The translations under genes were made by a program, and so were the position numbers. Below, in pieces: positions 42,495 through 52,347 of a stretch of DNA of 64,000 nt. Numbering within the stretch: position 1 is the stretch's first letter; every line of letters starts with the position of its first letter. Source of the DNA: Leptotrichia wadei (GTDB lineage Bacteria > Fusobacteriota > Fusobacteriia > Fusobacteriales > Leptotrichiaceae); assembly GCF_007990445.1 (NCBI RefSeq), contig NZ_AP019841.1, positions 62,001 to 126,000 on the forward strand. Direction: 5' to 3'. A model generated the notes under the pieces. That model saw nothing but the letters and a program-made list of their open reading frames with translations. It did not search any database and was not told the origin of the DNA.

Positions 42495-43860
42495 ATGAAA
42501 ATAAAATTATTTAAAATTTTTAAATATTTTAAAGATATAGTTTTTTGGAATAGAGAAAAATATAATAAATATTACGAAGCGTTGAAAAAATTTTATCCTG
42601 AATATTATTTATCAATAAATGATTATGAAGAAGATGATGTTGATGAAGAGATTGAGGGAACAAACTTAGAAACAGAAAAATTTCAATATTTTAAAAATAG
42701 TGAGATAGAAAAATTATTAAAAGAATATTATGAATCATCAAATATTTCATTTTCCTTTTGGAAAGAAAAATTTTTTTGATAAATTGAAAAAAGAATGTAC
42801 AACACAAGATATAAATAAAATTTACAGTTTGATTTTTGAAGGTGATAAGTGTGTTGAAACTGATAATTTGAGATTTGCGAATAAAATAGATAAAATTTTA
42901 AATCAAAATAAATTTGAAAAAGATTTTTTTAAATATAACCTTATGAATAATGATAAAAGTGAATTGAAGGAAATATTAAAAGAATACGAAGCCAATTCAG
43001 AAAAAGGAATAAAAAAATTTATTAAAAAATATTTTTTTCTAAAATATAACAAAATTTTGGGTTTATGTATAAATAGTAATGAAAATATTTTAAAAAATTG
43101 GATTTTTTCAAAGCCATTTTTCTTAAATATAGAAAATATGATGTTTAAATATAAAATGAAAAAAATAAGTAATGAAGCAATTTCAGGCTATGTTTTTTAT
43201 ATAACTTTAATTCCTTTATGTCTGCAATTTACAGGAATTATGCTTATGTTAATGGGAAGTTTACAAATTAATTATTGGATAATTTCATTAGTTATAGGAA
43301 TAATCTTTCTTATTTTAGATTGGGATGCACTTATAAATTATAGAGAGATAGAAGGAGGTTTTTCCTCAGGAATGACAAATTGTTATTTATTTTTTGAACC
43401 AATCATTTATTTAATTTATCATTTGAAATGTCAGAATTTTAGTTATGAGAATTTTTATCAACTTTTAGGATTAAATTTAATATTTATTATATACTTTATT
43501 ACAAAACAGAGAATAGTTTATCTTCGTGTAAAAAAAGTATCTAAATATTTTATAGATAGCATTTTGGGAAAAACTTATACGAAAGAACTAATAGTTGAAA
43601 ATGAAATACAAGAAATTAAAAAATCAGATTTGATAGAAAATTGGATAAAACTTTTAAAAAGTAAACTTTCTAAATTAGTATTAAAAAAATATATATTTAG
43701 AAAAGTACCAGAATATGAAGGATTAATTGAAGATTTTATTCATTTTGAATCGGATGATAAAAAGAAAATTTTGGAAATTTTAAAATCTAAAGGAATTATA
43801 GAAAAAAGTAAAATACCAAAAAAAGAAAAGAAATTATTGTATAAAAGATTAAAATTATAG
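42495..43860 (+). pseudogene. Membrane protein gene split by a T7-run frameshift
   Basis: Frame 1 (from 42495) ends 'FSFWKEKFF' at a TGA directly after seven T (42771-42777). Reading one T fewer gives 'KEKFFDKLKKECTTQDINK' and the frame continues to 43860, for a single protein of about 454 aa. The second half has four or so membrane segments ('YVFYITLIPLCLQFTGIML', 'IISLVIGIIFLIL' and others). It is either a disrupted gene or one expressed by slippage on the A5T7 run. The family is not recognised. Confidence 0.6.
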
Positions 43861-43891
43861 ATTTAAAAAATAGAAAAAAGGAGAAAATTTT

Positions 43892-44872
43892 ATGAAAAAA
43901 TTAATTTGTGCAATTACAATTTTTTTAGCAACAAGTTTAGGAGCAAATGCATACACGCTTAGGGAATATGTTCAAGAAACGCTTTCTAAAAAAGGAGTAA
44001 AACAAAGTATAATTGATGAAACATCAGACTTTCTATTAGATTCAAGAGGTGAATTATCAATTATTCCACAGAAAGATGAAATTGATGAATTGATTAACAA
44101 GGCAGAAGTATTGCTGAAAAAAGATAAAAATAATGTTTTAGTTAGACAATACTTAATAACATTGTATTTAAAAAAAGGTGGGGATAAAAATATTTTAAAA
44201 GCACAAAAAATAGGTGAAGAAAATTTACAAGATAAGGAAATTACTGACTTTGAAAAATGGAGTCTGGCAGGTCTCTATTATTATCAAATTGGTCAAAAGG
44301 AAAAAGCTCAAGTATATTTTAATAAAATTAAAGAAAAATATAAAGATAAACCAGCTGTTTATGATCTAATTGAAATTGCGACTATGGAAATTGATATTCA
44401 TGGTAAGAGCAAGAATTTTCAGGAATTACTTAATCAAGCATTGGAAAATGAGAAAAAAATGAAGGAAATAAAGGAAATCAGTGATAAGCAAATGAAAAAA
44501 ATAGTAGTTGTTAAAGATTTTTTTCAGTCAGAAGAAAATAAAAGAGATTTTAAAATTGTAGACGAGTTAGTTTACGGATTTGATTTAACGTTAAATTTTT
44601 CAAAAATTAATGAAATATTAGAGAATTATTCGGAAGATTCAAGTGAAGAAAAAACAGAAGTTATAAAAAAAGCGATTGATTATTATTTGAGAAATATTGC
44701 AAATAATGAGAAAATGACAGAAGATTCAATAAAGTATAATATTATTCTAGAAAATATGTACTTGAAAATAATGAGGATGGTGGCATCGTTTGATGAAAAA
44801 GAAAGCGAAGAGTTTTTAAATAAATTAGAAAAAAGTAAGCTTTATGAAGTTATGAGAAAATTAGAAGAATAA
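43892..44872 (+). CDS. Secreted TPR-like hypothetical protein
   Basis: The signal peptide 'MKKLICAITIFLATSLGANA' is followed by helical repeats. 'NVLVRQYLITLYLKKGGDKNILKAQKIGEEN' and 'WSLAGLYYYQIGQKEKAQVYFNKI' look like tetratricopeptide units. The rest is helical and charged. Length 326 aa. The AAGGAG site is well spaced. It is probably a periplasmic protein-interaction module of unknown partner. Confidence 0.72.
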   Translation: MKKLICAITIFLATSLGANAYTLREYVQETLSKKGVKQSIIDETSDFLLDSRGELSIIPQKDEIDELINKAEVLLKKDKNNVLVRQYLITLYLKKGGDKNILKAQKIGEENLQDKEITDFEKWSLAGLYYYQIGQKEKAQVYFNKIKEKYKDKPAVYDLIEIATMEIDIHGKSKNFQELLNQALENEKKMKEIKEISDKQMKKIVVVKDFFQSEENKRDFKIVDELVYGFDLTLNFSKINEILENYSEDSSEEKTEVIKKAIDYYLRNIANNEKMTEDSIKYNIILENMYLKIMRMVASFDEKESEEFLNKLEKSKLYEVMRKLEE

Positions 44873-44916
44873 GTTCAAATAAAAAGTTAAAAATTTAGTG
44901 ATTAGGAGAGATAAAA

Positions 44917-45930
44917 ATGAGAACAGCAGTATATTGCGTAAGTAAAAACGGATACGAAACATGTTTAAAAATAAGAAACAATGTTTATAAAAATTTGCAT
45001 ATTTATGTGTCACAAAGAGTGGCAAATATGCTCAATCTTGAAAGTGAAAATGTGGAAAATTTGTTTGTGATAAATGAGCGAGTGCCAATTTTATTAGAAA
45101 AGACATTTGATAAATATGATTTACATATTTTCGTTGCAGCAACTGGAGCAGTTGTGAGAATTATTGAAGGGAAATTTAAAAGCAAGGACACAGACCCAGC
45201 TGTTATTACAGTTGATGACCATGCTAATTTTGTGATTTCATTACTTTCAGGACATCTTGGTGGTGCAAATGAAGAATGTAAAAAAATTGCAAATGGAATC
45301 GGAGCAATCCCAGTAATTACAACAGCTTCTGACGTCGGTGGGAAAATTGCGGTTGACACATTGTCACAAAAAATTAAAGCAAAATTGGAAAGTTTGGACG
45401 ATGCCAAAAGAGTGACTTCGCTTATTGTAAATGGAGAAAATGTGAGTATTCATTTGCCAAAAAATATCGTAGAAAACGACAAAAATTGTGCTGGAGCAAT
45501 AATTGTTTCAAATAGAAAAAATATCGAAATTTCTAAAATTATTCCAAAAAATATTATTCTCGGAATCGGCTGCAAAAGAAATACACCGAAAGAAAAAATC
45601 ATCGAAAAAATAAATTATGTAATGGAAACTCAAAATTTAGAAATGGACTCGATAAAAAAAGCCGCATCCGCTTGGGTAAAATCTGATGAAATTGGACTTT
45701 TAGAAGCAATGACGGAATTAAATATTCCAATAGAATTTTTTGAAAAAGAAAAAATTTTGGAAGTAGAAGATTTAGTTGAAGAGCGTTCAGAATTTGTAAA
45801 AAATCAAATTGGAGTGTACGGCGTTTCCGAGCCCTGTGCGTACTTAGCTTCGAGCAGAAAAGGTAGTTTTTTAGTGAAAAAAGTTAAGATGGAAGGGATT
45901 ACAATTTCAATTTTTGAAGAGGAAATGTAG
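44917..45930 (+). CDS. cbiG: Cobalt-precorrin-5A hydrolase
   Basis: CbiG opens the delta-lactone of cobalt-precorrin-5A and releases acetaldehyde (the ring-contraction step). The N-terminal 'IFVAATGAVVRIIEGKFKSKDTDPAVITVDD' and 'VISLLSGHLGGANE' blocks are highly conserved. The C-terminal domain begins 'ILGIGCKRNTPKEKI', with 'YGVSEPCAYLAS' near the end. Length 337 aa. It follows an unrelated secreted gene and stands apart from the other cbi genes. The same frame stays open for 70 codons after its TAG. Confidence 0.95.
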   Translation: MRTAVYCVSKNGYETCLKIRNNVYKNLHIYVSQRVANMLNLESENVENLFVINERVPILLEKTFDKYDLHIFVAATGAVVRIIEGKFKSKDTDPAVITVDDHANFVISLLSGHLGGANEECKKIANGIGAIPVITTASDVGGKIAVDTLSQKIKAKLESLDDAKRVTSLIVNGENVSIHLPKNIVENDKNCAGAIIVSNRKNIEISKIIPKNIILGIGCKRNTPKEKIIEKINYVMETQNLEMDSIKKAASAWVKSDEIGLLEAMTELNIPIEFFEKEKILEVEDLVEERSEFVKNQIGVYGVSEPCAYLASSRKGSFLVKKVKMEGITISIFEEEM

Positions 45931-46143
45931 AATAAAAATTTAAATTTAGTAGCTTTAATAACGAAAGAAAAAATTCAGCAAGATTTATTAAAAGTAGGTG
46001 TGAAACAAGGGGTGAAATTGGATAAGAAATTTGTAGAAGAATTTGTAGTAGAAAATGAAGATGTGAGACTGAAAAAATTTATATTAGATTTTTGGAAGAT
46101 ATTTTTTTCGAGTAAATTTTTCAGAAAAGACGATAAAAGTTGA
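45931..46143 (+). other. 70-codon open frame in phase with cbiG after its TAG
   Basis: Directly after the cbiG stop, the same frame reads on to TGA at 46141-46143, with codon use like a gene ('LVALITKEKIQQDLLKV', 'KKFVEEFVVENEDVRLKKF'). No ATG is present. It may be a remnant, a gene with a GTG/TTG start, or an extension by stop-codon read-through. Confidence 0.4.
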
Positions 46144-46228
46144 GAGAAAAAATTTTTATTTTCTATATTTTGAAAAAATATGCTATAATTTTGACAAAGA
46201 AAAATAAAAGATAAAGTGAGGAGAGTTT

Positions 46229-46915
46229 ATGAAAAAATTATTATTTATATTGATGTTGGCAGTAATGGGAAATGCACTTGCAGGGACGACAGTGCAAAAA
46301 AATCGGAATACATCAATGAATATGGTATTGGGAAGTGAGAAAATTAAAATTGAAAATGCCTTTCAAAAAGATATGGAAAATATTAAGAAGATGGTTGAAA
46401 ATCAGACTTTAACGGAAGTGATTAAATATTCTTTTAGTAATAATGCAGATTTATTATTTGACAAAGATTATAAAATTAGTGATTTAAATAAAAAAAAGAT
46501 ATTGGAAAAATTTTCTAAAGGATGTTCTGATATTTATTTGAAAAATATGAAATTAAGATTTGCTGTTAAAAATATTAAATCTATTGATAATAAAAATGTT
46601 GAAGTAGTGTATGATATAAAAATGAAGGATTTCGATAAGGCATTGGAGGGAACAGAAAAAAATTTTGAAGAAAATGTTAGGACTAATGTTTTAAAGAAAT
46701 CAGGTTATAAAAGTGAAGATGAAATAGAAGCTTTAATGGTAAAAAATGGAAATGAATCAGAAAAAGTACGGATTTATGACATTATGGTAGATGAAATTTT
46801 GGATATTATAGGAAAAGCCTTGGAAAATACAAGTTTAGAAACAGTAATTTCAGCAAATGAAAAAGCAGTATTGACTGAAGTAAACGGACAATGGGAATTA
46901 AATGAACTAAAGTAA
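46229..46915 (+). CDS. Secreted protein of the three-member paralogous family
   Basis: The signal peptide 'MKKLLFILMLAVMGNALA' is followed by a ~210-residue mature part. 'LRFAVKNIKSIDNKNVEVVYDIKMKDFDKAL' corresponds to similar strands in the neighbours at 39350 and 46999, and it ends 'AVLTEVNGQWELNEL'. It is probably periplasmic. The GGAG site is well placed. The tandem arrangement with 46999 indicates gene duplication. Function unknown. Confidence 0.7.
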   Translation: MKKLLFILMLAVMGNALAGTTVQKNRNTSMNMVLGSEKIKIENAFQKDMENIKKMVENQTLTEVIKYSFSNNADLLFDKDYKISDLNKKKILEKFSKGCSDIYLKNMKLRFAVKNIKSIDNKNVEVVYDIKMKDFDKALEGTEKNFEENVRTNVLKKSGYKSEDEIEALMVKNGNESEKVRIYDIMVDEILDIIGKALENTSLETVISANEKAVLTEVNGQWELNELK

Positions 46916-46998
46916 AAAAATTTAATTTATTAAAAAATTTTTTTGAAAATATGGTATAATATTAATAGAAAAATAAAAAATATATTAAGGAGAAGATC

Positions 46999-47664
46999 AT
47001 GAAAAAATTATTATTTTTAATTATGATGATTGTTGCAGGAAATGCTTTTACAGCAGGAACACAGGCAAATGAAGATATGGCAATAAAAAGAGCACTTCAA
47101 AGCAGGCTGAATTCATTTTTCTTCACAATTGTAAATGAAGGAATAAGAGATAATGAAAGAAATCTTGAAAAGGAAGCATATAGCAAATTGTTTAAAAAGG
47201 ATTATATTATCAGTAATTCTTTGAAAAGAGAGATTGTGGAAAAATATGCAAGGGAAATTTCAAGAATTACAGCAGATGAAACAAAGTTAAAATTTGATGT
47301 GAAACAAATAGATTATCTTTCAAATGGTGAGGCAGAAGTAGTTTATGATATAAAATCCAAAAGTTTGAAAAGCGTTCCAGATATGCTGGAAGTAGATGAT
47401 CAAACAGAAAGAAGAATTTTAGAAAGAGCCAAGATGACCGAAAGTGAATTAGAAGCAATTATGAAGGAAAGAGGAAATGAGCCTGCTAAACGAAATTATT
47501 ATAATGTTGCAATTGAAGAAAGAATAAACATGTATGAAAAAGAAGCTAAGAAAGTTACTGATGAAGAGGTAATATTACAAGATTTGCCAGCATTGATGGT
47601 AAAAGTAGATGGAAAATGGGAATCAGAGAATTTGGAAAAGGCACTAAAAGGAATTAAAGAATAA
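46999..47664 (+). CDS. Secreted protein of the three-member paralogous family
   Basis: Tandem paralogue of the preceding gene: signal peptide 'MKKLLFLIMMIVAGNAF', then 'LKFDVKQIDYLSNGEAEVVYDIKSKSLKS' and 'ALMVKVDGKWESENL'. The AAGGAG site precedes the ATG. A TATAAT lies about 25 nt upstream of the gene. It is probably periplasmic. Function unknown. Confidence 0.7.
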   Translation: MKKLLFLIMMIVAGNAFTAGTQANEDMAIKRALQSRLNSFFFTIVNEGIRDNERNLEKEAYSKLFKKDYIISNSLKREIVEKYAREISRITADETKLKFDVKQIDYLSNGEAEVVYDIKSKSLKSVPDMLEVDDQTERRILERAKMTESELEAIMKERGNEPAKRNYYNVAIEERINMYEKEAKKVTDEEVILQDLPALMVKVDGKWESENLEKALKGIKE

Positions 47665-47831
47665 AGAAGTTTTTCCATATATTTCAGTTTTTGAAAATTA
47701 CATAGTAGGAATGATCGTTTGATAAGAGATTTTGATGTGTCATTTTTACTATGTTTTTTTATATATTTTTTTTCTACGCTTGATTATACAATACACCGAT
47801 ATTAAAATATTGAAAAATTATAAAAAAAGTG

Positions 47832-47860
47832 TTGACAAAATCAATTTTTTTTTGTATAAT
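47832..47860 (+). promoter_or_regulatory. Promoter of tRNA-Gln
   Basis: TTGACA (47832-47837), a 17-nt spacer and TATAAT (47855-47860), about 40 nt before the tRNA. Confidence 0.85.
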
Positions 47861-47899
47861 AATTAATGTCCGTAAAGGATAAAAATATGAAGATGTTGT

Positions 47900-47974
47900 T
47901 GGGCTGTCGCCAAGCGGTAAGGCACTGGACTTTGACTCCAGCATGCAATGGTTCGAATCCATTCAGCCCAGCCA
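47900..47974 (+). tRNA. tRNA-Gln (anticodon TTG)
   Basis: The acceptor stem TGGGCTG/CAGCCCA, D arm, anticodon stem CTGGA/TCCAG with loop CTTTGAC (anticodon TTG), the T arm GGTTCGAATCC and an encoded CCA end are all present. Confidence 0.97.
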
Positions 47975-48009
47975 TTTTAAAAAACAAATTACGATATTGT
48001 ATTATATAT

Positions 48010-48036
48010 ACTACTAGGATTTAGTAGTTTTTTTTT
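48010..48036 (+). terminator. Rho-independent terminator after tRNA-Gln
   Basis: ACTACT and AGTAGT pair around AGGATTT, followed by about ten T. Confidence 0.85.
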
Positions 48037-48127
48037 TGCTTAAAAATTATAATTTAATATTTATTTTTTTAATTTTTTTGAATATAAGTATTTTAAACAA
48101 AACTATAAAATTTATTAATTTTTGCCG

Positions 48128-48156
48128 TTGAAAATTCAAAAAAAATGTGGTATACT
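48128..48156 (+). promoter_or_regulatory. Promoter of gapA
   Basis: TTGAAA (48128-48133), a 17-nt spacer and TATACT (48151-48156), about 60 nt before gapA. Confidence 0.7.
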
Positions 48157-48183
48157 CAAAATGTAAGAAATAATATATATTAA

Positions 48184-49230
<1,047 letters not shown>

Positions 49231-49266
49231 TTGATTTAATTAAATTCTAAAAAGATCAACTTTAGG

Positions 49267-49300
49267 AAATCGGCTAGAAATAGTCGGTTTTCTTTTTTTA
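49267..49300 (+). terminator. Rho-independent terminator after gapA
   Basis: AAATCGGCT and AGTCGGTTT pair around AGAAAT, followed by CTTTTTTT. Confidence 0.8.
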
Positions 49301-49405
49301 TTATTTTAAATTTTCTTTTTAAAAAATCAATTTATATTTTGTAAAATATGTGCTATACTATAGTGAAATTATTTAAAGTAAAAAATTTTTAAATCTGGAG
49401 AAAAG

Positions 49406-50131
49406 ATGAAAAATATAGAAAATATGAAAAAATTTTATGATACAATTTCAGAAAAGTATGATTTTATTTTCTCGCTTTCAGATGTTCAAAAAAATTTTTT
49501 TAAAAAATATGTCAGTGGAAAAAAAGTTCTTGATGTTGGAACGGCAACAGGAAATTTGTCAAAATTTTTAAAGAATGAAAAATTTGAAGTGACTTCGATT
49601 GACATAAATGAAAAACTTATTGAGCAGGCTGGAAAAAAGGGAATAGATGTAAAAAATCTGGATATGCTGAAAATTGATGAATTGGGAAAATTTGATACAA
49701 TAATAAATGTTGGGAATACGTTGCCACATTTAAATAATAAGGATGAGATTTTTTTGTTTTTGAAAAAGGCTTATTTGCAGTTGGAAAATGGTGGGAAACT
49801 AATTATTCAGCTGATAAATTTTTATAAATTTTTTGAAAATCAAGAATTTGAATCTAATTTTTTAGGAAGTTTACCATTAATTCAGAATGAAAATGTTAAA
49901 TTTGAACGTTTTTACTATAAAAGTTCAGATAATAATGTGATTTTTAAAACTATTTTGGATGAAAAATTTGAAAATGAAGAAATTTTAGTTAATGTTAATT
50001 ATTTTGACTTTATGGACTTTTTTAAGAAATTAAATATAGATGATGTGAAGGTGTTTGGCGGTTTTAATGAAGCAGAATTTATTTTGGAAAAATCACAGCC
50101 ATTGATATTTGTAATTACAAAAAAAGTCTAA
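49406..50131 (+). CDS. SAM-dependent methyltransferase
   Basis: A class I methyltransferase fold: 'KKVLDVGTATGNLSKFLK' is motif I, 'VTSIDINEKLIEQA' motif II, and 'DTIINVGNTLPHL' the acidic strand. The last part, with 'FKTILDEKFENEEILVNVNYFDFMDFF', is of a common stand-alone type (methyltransferase 25/11-like). The substrate cannot be told. Length 241 aa. A GGAG site precedes the ATG. Confidence 0.85.
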   Translation: MKNIENMKKFYDTISEKYDFIFSLSDVQKNFFKKYVSGKKVLDVGTATGNLSKFLKNEKFEVTSIDINEKLIEQAGKKGIDVKNLDMLKIDELGKFDTIINVGNTLPHLNNKDEIFLFLKKAYLQLENGGKLIIQLINFYKFFENQEFESNFLGSLPLIQNENVKFERFYYKSSDNNVIFKTILDEKFENEEILVNVNYFDFMDFFKKLNIDDVKVFGGFNEAEFILEKSQPLIFVITKKV

Positions 50132-50187
50132 TATTATTTTTTAAAATGAAGTTTAGTATAAAAAATAATGTAAATAAATTTAGGAAA

Positions 50188-50320
50188 TTGTAAAAGTAAT
50201 AAAGATTGAATAATGGCAGTATATAATAATCATAAGTGGGGGAAGAAGCTTTATCAGGAGTGGAGAAAAGCAAGAAAACCAAAAAATACTGCGTTTATTG
50301 TAATTTTTAGAATTTTACAA
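50188..50320 (+). repeat. Dispersed repeat, copy 3 (TTGTAAAAGT ... AATTTTACAA)
   Basis: TTGTAAAAGT (50188-50197) and AATTTTACAA (50311-50320) are inverted ends. The right half reads AATACTG.GTTTATT.TAATTTTTAGA, nearly as in copy 1 at 2819-2853. The right end lies 30 nt before the next start codon. Confidence 0.6.
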
Positions 50321-50350
50321 ATGACTAAAGAAATATAAAGAAAGGAGTGT

Positions 50351-50908
50351 ATGGTATTTTATATAATTATTTATGTATTTATCATACAAAAAATGATGAA
50401 ATCTTTTATAAATTTTATAAAAGTTGCTTTAATTGGAGCGCCACTTTTAAATAAAATGATAGGAATATTTCTTATTTCAATGTTTCCTGTAATTGAATTG
50501 CGTGGGGCGATACCAGTTGGAGCGGCTATTGGGTTGCCTTGGTATTTGAATATGATTGTTTCTATTGTGGGGAATATGCTTCCTGTGCCATTTATTCTTT
50601 TGTTTTCGGTAAAATTTTTTGAATTTATGAAAAAGCGGAATATTTTGGTAAAATTTATTGAAAAAATAGAAAATCGGGCTAAAAAACGTAGTGAAGGGCT
50701 TGCAACAGGGGAGTTTATTGGACTTATGCTGTTTGTGGCAGTTCCATTTCCTGGGACAGGTGCTTGGACAGGTGCATTGATTGCGGCTTTGCTTCAATTT
50801 GAGAGAAAAAAATCGTTTTTTTATATTGGATTGGGAGTAATAATAGCTGCTGCAGTAATGACTATGGCATCTTATGGAGTAATAAGTATTTTTGCGCCAA
50901 AACATTAA
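50351..50908 (+). CDS. Putative small multidrug export protein (COG2426-type)
   Basis: A ~185-aa membrane protein with four or five segments. 'FPVIELRGAIPVGAAIGLPWYLNMIVSIVGN' and 'LFVAVPFPGTGAWTGALIAALL' are the two conserved re-entrant-like blocks of this family. Export of drugs has been suggested for relatives, but the substrate is not established. The ATG at 50351 has AAGGAG very close. A later ATG pair at about 50393 lacks a site. Confidence 0.82.
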   Translation: MVFYIIIYVFIIQKMMKSFINFIKVALIGAPLLNKMIGIFLISMFPVIELRGAIPVGAAIGLPWYLNMIVSIVGNMLPVPFILLFSVKFFEFMKKRNILVKFIEKIENRAKKRSEGLATGEFIGLMLFVAVPFPGTGAWTGALIAALLQFERKKSFFYIGLGVIIAAAVMTMASYGVISIFAPKH

Positions 50909-50926
50909 AAAATTTTAAATAGGCTG

Positions 50927-50955
50927 TTGAAAAATAAATATTTTTGTGGTAAAAT
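50927..50955 (+). promoter_or_regulatory. Promoter of tmRNA
   Basis: TTGAAA (50927-50932), a 17-nt spacer and TAAAAT (50950-50955), about 24 nt before the mature 5' end. Confidence 0.7.
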
Positions 50956-50978
50956 GACTTAAAGTTAAATATTATTAA

Positions 50979-51316
50979 GGGAATGTTTTGGTTTCGACAG
51001 GATAAAAAGATTATTATCGGCAAGTAAGCGGGAGCTTTAAAATCCATTTTAAAATAATCGGAAACGATAATTACGCATTAGCTGCCTAAGATAGCGGCTC
51101 ATCTCTTTTGGAAACGCCATTTTTCCATTAGATGATGTCATTTTTAATGGCTTACCTAAATGTATGATTATGTCATTTAGGGAAATTCTATAATCTCGCC
51201 TTTAGACTTTTGTCTGTTTAATATCTAACGGTTAAAGCGTTAAATAGACTAAACTTGTAGAAGATAGTAAGGACTTTCTATTTTGGACACGGGTTCGATT
51301 CCCGTCATTTCCACCA
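50979..51316 (+). ncRNA. ssrA: Transfer-messenger RNA
   Basis: The 5' end GGGAATG pairs with CATTTCC before the ACCA end, and 'TTTTGGTTTCGACAGG' and the T arm GGTTCGATTCCC are classical. The tag frame reads '...GNDNYALAA' and stops with TAA at 51087-51089. Length about 338 nt. It tags stalled proteins for degradation and frees ribosomes. Confidence 0.97.
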
Positions 51317-51351
51317 AAACAGAAAATAAAAAGTAAAATTTTAGATAGATT

Positions 51352-51385
51352 AAAAGAAGCGGGTCATTAGGCTCGTTTTTCTTTA
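51352..51385 (+). terminator. Terminator after tmRNA
   Basis: AAAGAAGCGGG and CTCGTTTTTCTTT can pair around TCATTAGG, with a T-rich 3' side. Confidence 0.6.
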
Positions 51386-51411
51386 ATTAGAAATAGGAGA
51401 TTTTAGTAAAA

Positions 51412-52311
51412 ATGAAAAGAGGTATTGGAAAATCACATAGTAAAATCATATTAATTGGGGAACATTCTGTCGTTTATGGCTATCCTGCCATTGCTATTCC
51501 ATTAAAAAAAATTGAGATTGAATGTGCAATAGAAGAGGCAAAAAGCAATTTTTTTTATGATGAAACAGATACACTTTCAGTCGCAATTTTTACTGCATTA
51601 AAATATTTAAAAAAAGAAAATGTAAAAATAAAATACAAAATAACTTCTCAAATTCCTCAAAAACGTGGAATGGGCTCTTCAGCAGCAGTTAGCATTGCGG
51701 CAATTCGTGCAATATTTAACTATTTTGGAGAAAATTTAGAAGATGAATTATTGGAAAAATTAGTGAATACGGCAGAAATTGTGGCTCATAAGACTCCAAG
51801 CGGGCTGGATGCAAAAACTTGCCTTAGCGATAAGGCTATAAGATTTGTAAAAAACAAGGGATTTTCATACATTGACTTAAATCTTGATGCGTATCTTGTG
51901 ATTGCAGATACAGGCATTTATGGAAATACTGGTGAAGCGATTCAAAATGTGAAAAATTTAGGAAGTAAAGCTGAACTTTCCTTGAAAAAATTAGGCAGAT
52001 TGACAGATGAAATGACTAGAATTTTAACTGGAAATATTGAAAATAAAGAAGAAAAAATAAAAAAAATTAGTAAAATTGGGGAAATTATGACAGCAGCAAA
52101 TACAGAACTTGGAAAATTGAATATAACTATTGAAAAGACAGAGTTATTTGTAAAAACGGCGATTGAAAATGGAGCGGCTGGAGCCAAAATTTCTGGTGGC
52201 GGTTTGGGAGGCTGTGTAATTGCACTTGCCGAAAATTTGGAAATTATGGAAAAAGTAAAAGATGGATTTACAAAATGTGGGGCAGAAAATATTTGGGTGG
52301 AAAAAATTTAA
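51412..52311 (+). CDS. mvk: Mevalonate kinase
   Basis: A GHMP kinase: 'KIILIGEHSVVYGYPAIAIPL' (motif 1), 'PQKRGMGSSAAVSIAAIRAIF' (ATP loop) and 'AAGAKISGGGLGGCVIAL' (motif 3). It phosphorylates mevalonate in the mevalonate route to isopentenyl diphosphate. The decarboxylase follows 36 bp downstream. Phosphomevalonate kinase and IPP isomerase are not in the window. Length 299 aa. Confidence 0.93.
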   Translation: MKRGIGKSHSKIILIGEHSVVYGYPAIAIPLKKIEIECAIEEAKSNFFYDETDTLSVAIFTALKYLKKENVKIKYKITSQIPQKRGMGSSAAVSIAAIRAIFNYFGENLEDELLEKLVNTAEIVAHKTPSGLDAKTCLSDKAIRFVKNKGFSYIDLNLDAYLVIADTGIYGNTGEAIQNVKNLGSKAELSLKKLGRLTDEMTRILTGNIENKEEKIKKISKIGEIMTAANTELGKLNITIEKTELFVKTAIENGAAGAKISGGGLGGCVIALAENLEIMEKVKDGFTKCGAENIWVEKI

Positions 52312-52347
52312 TATTTAAAAATTTAACGAAAAAATAAAGGAGAAAAA

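Noticed and set aside
47774-47962. Minus-strand frame across the tRNA
   Set aside because: It overlaps tRNA-Gln and its promoter.
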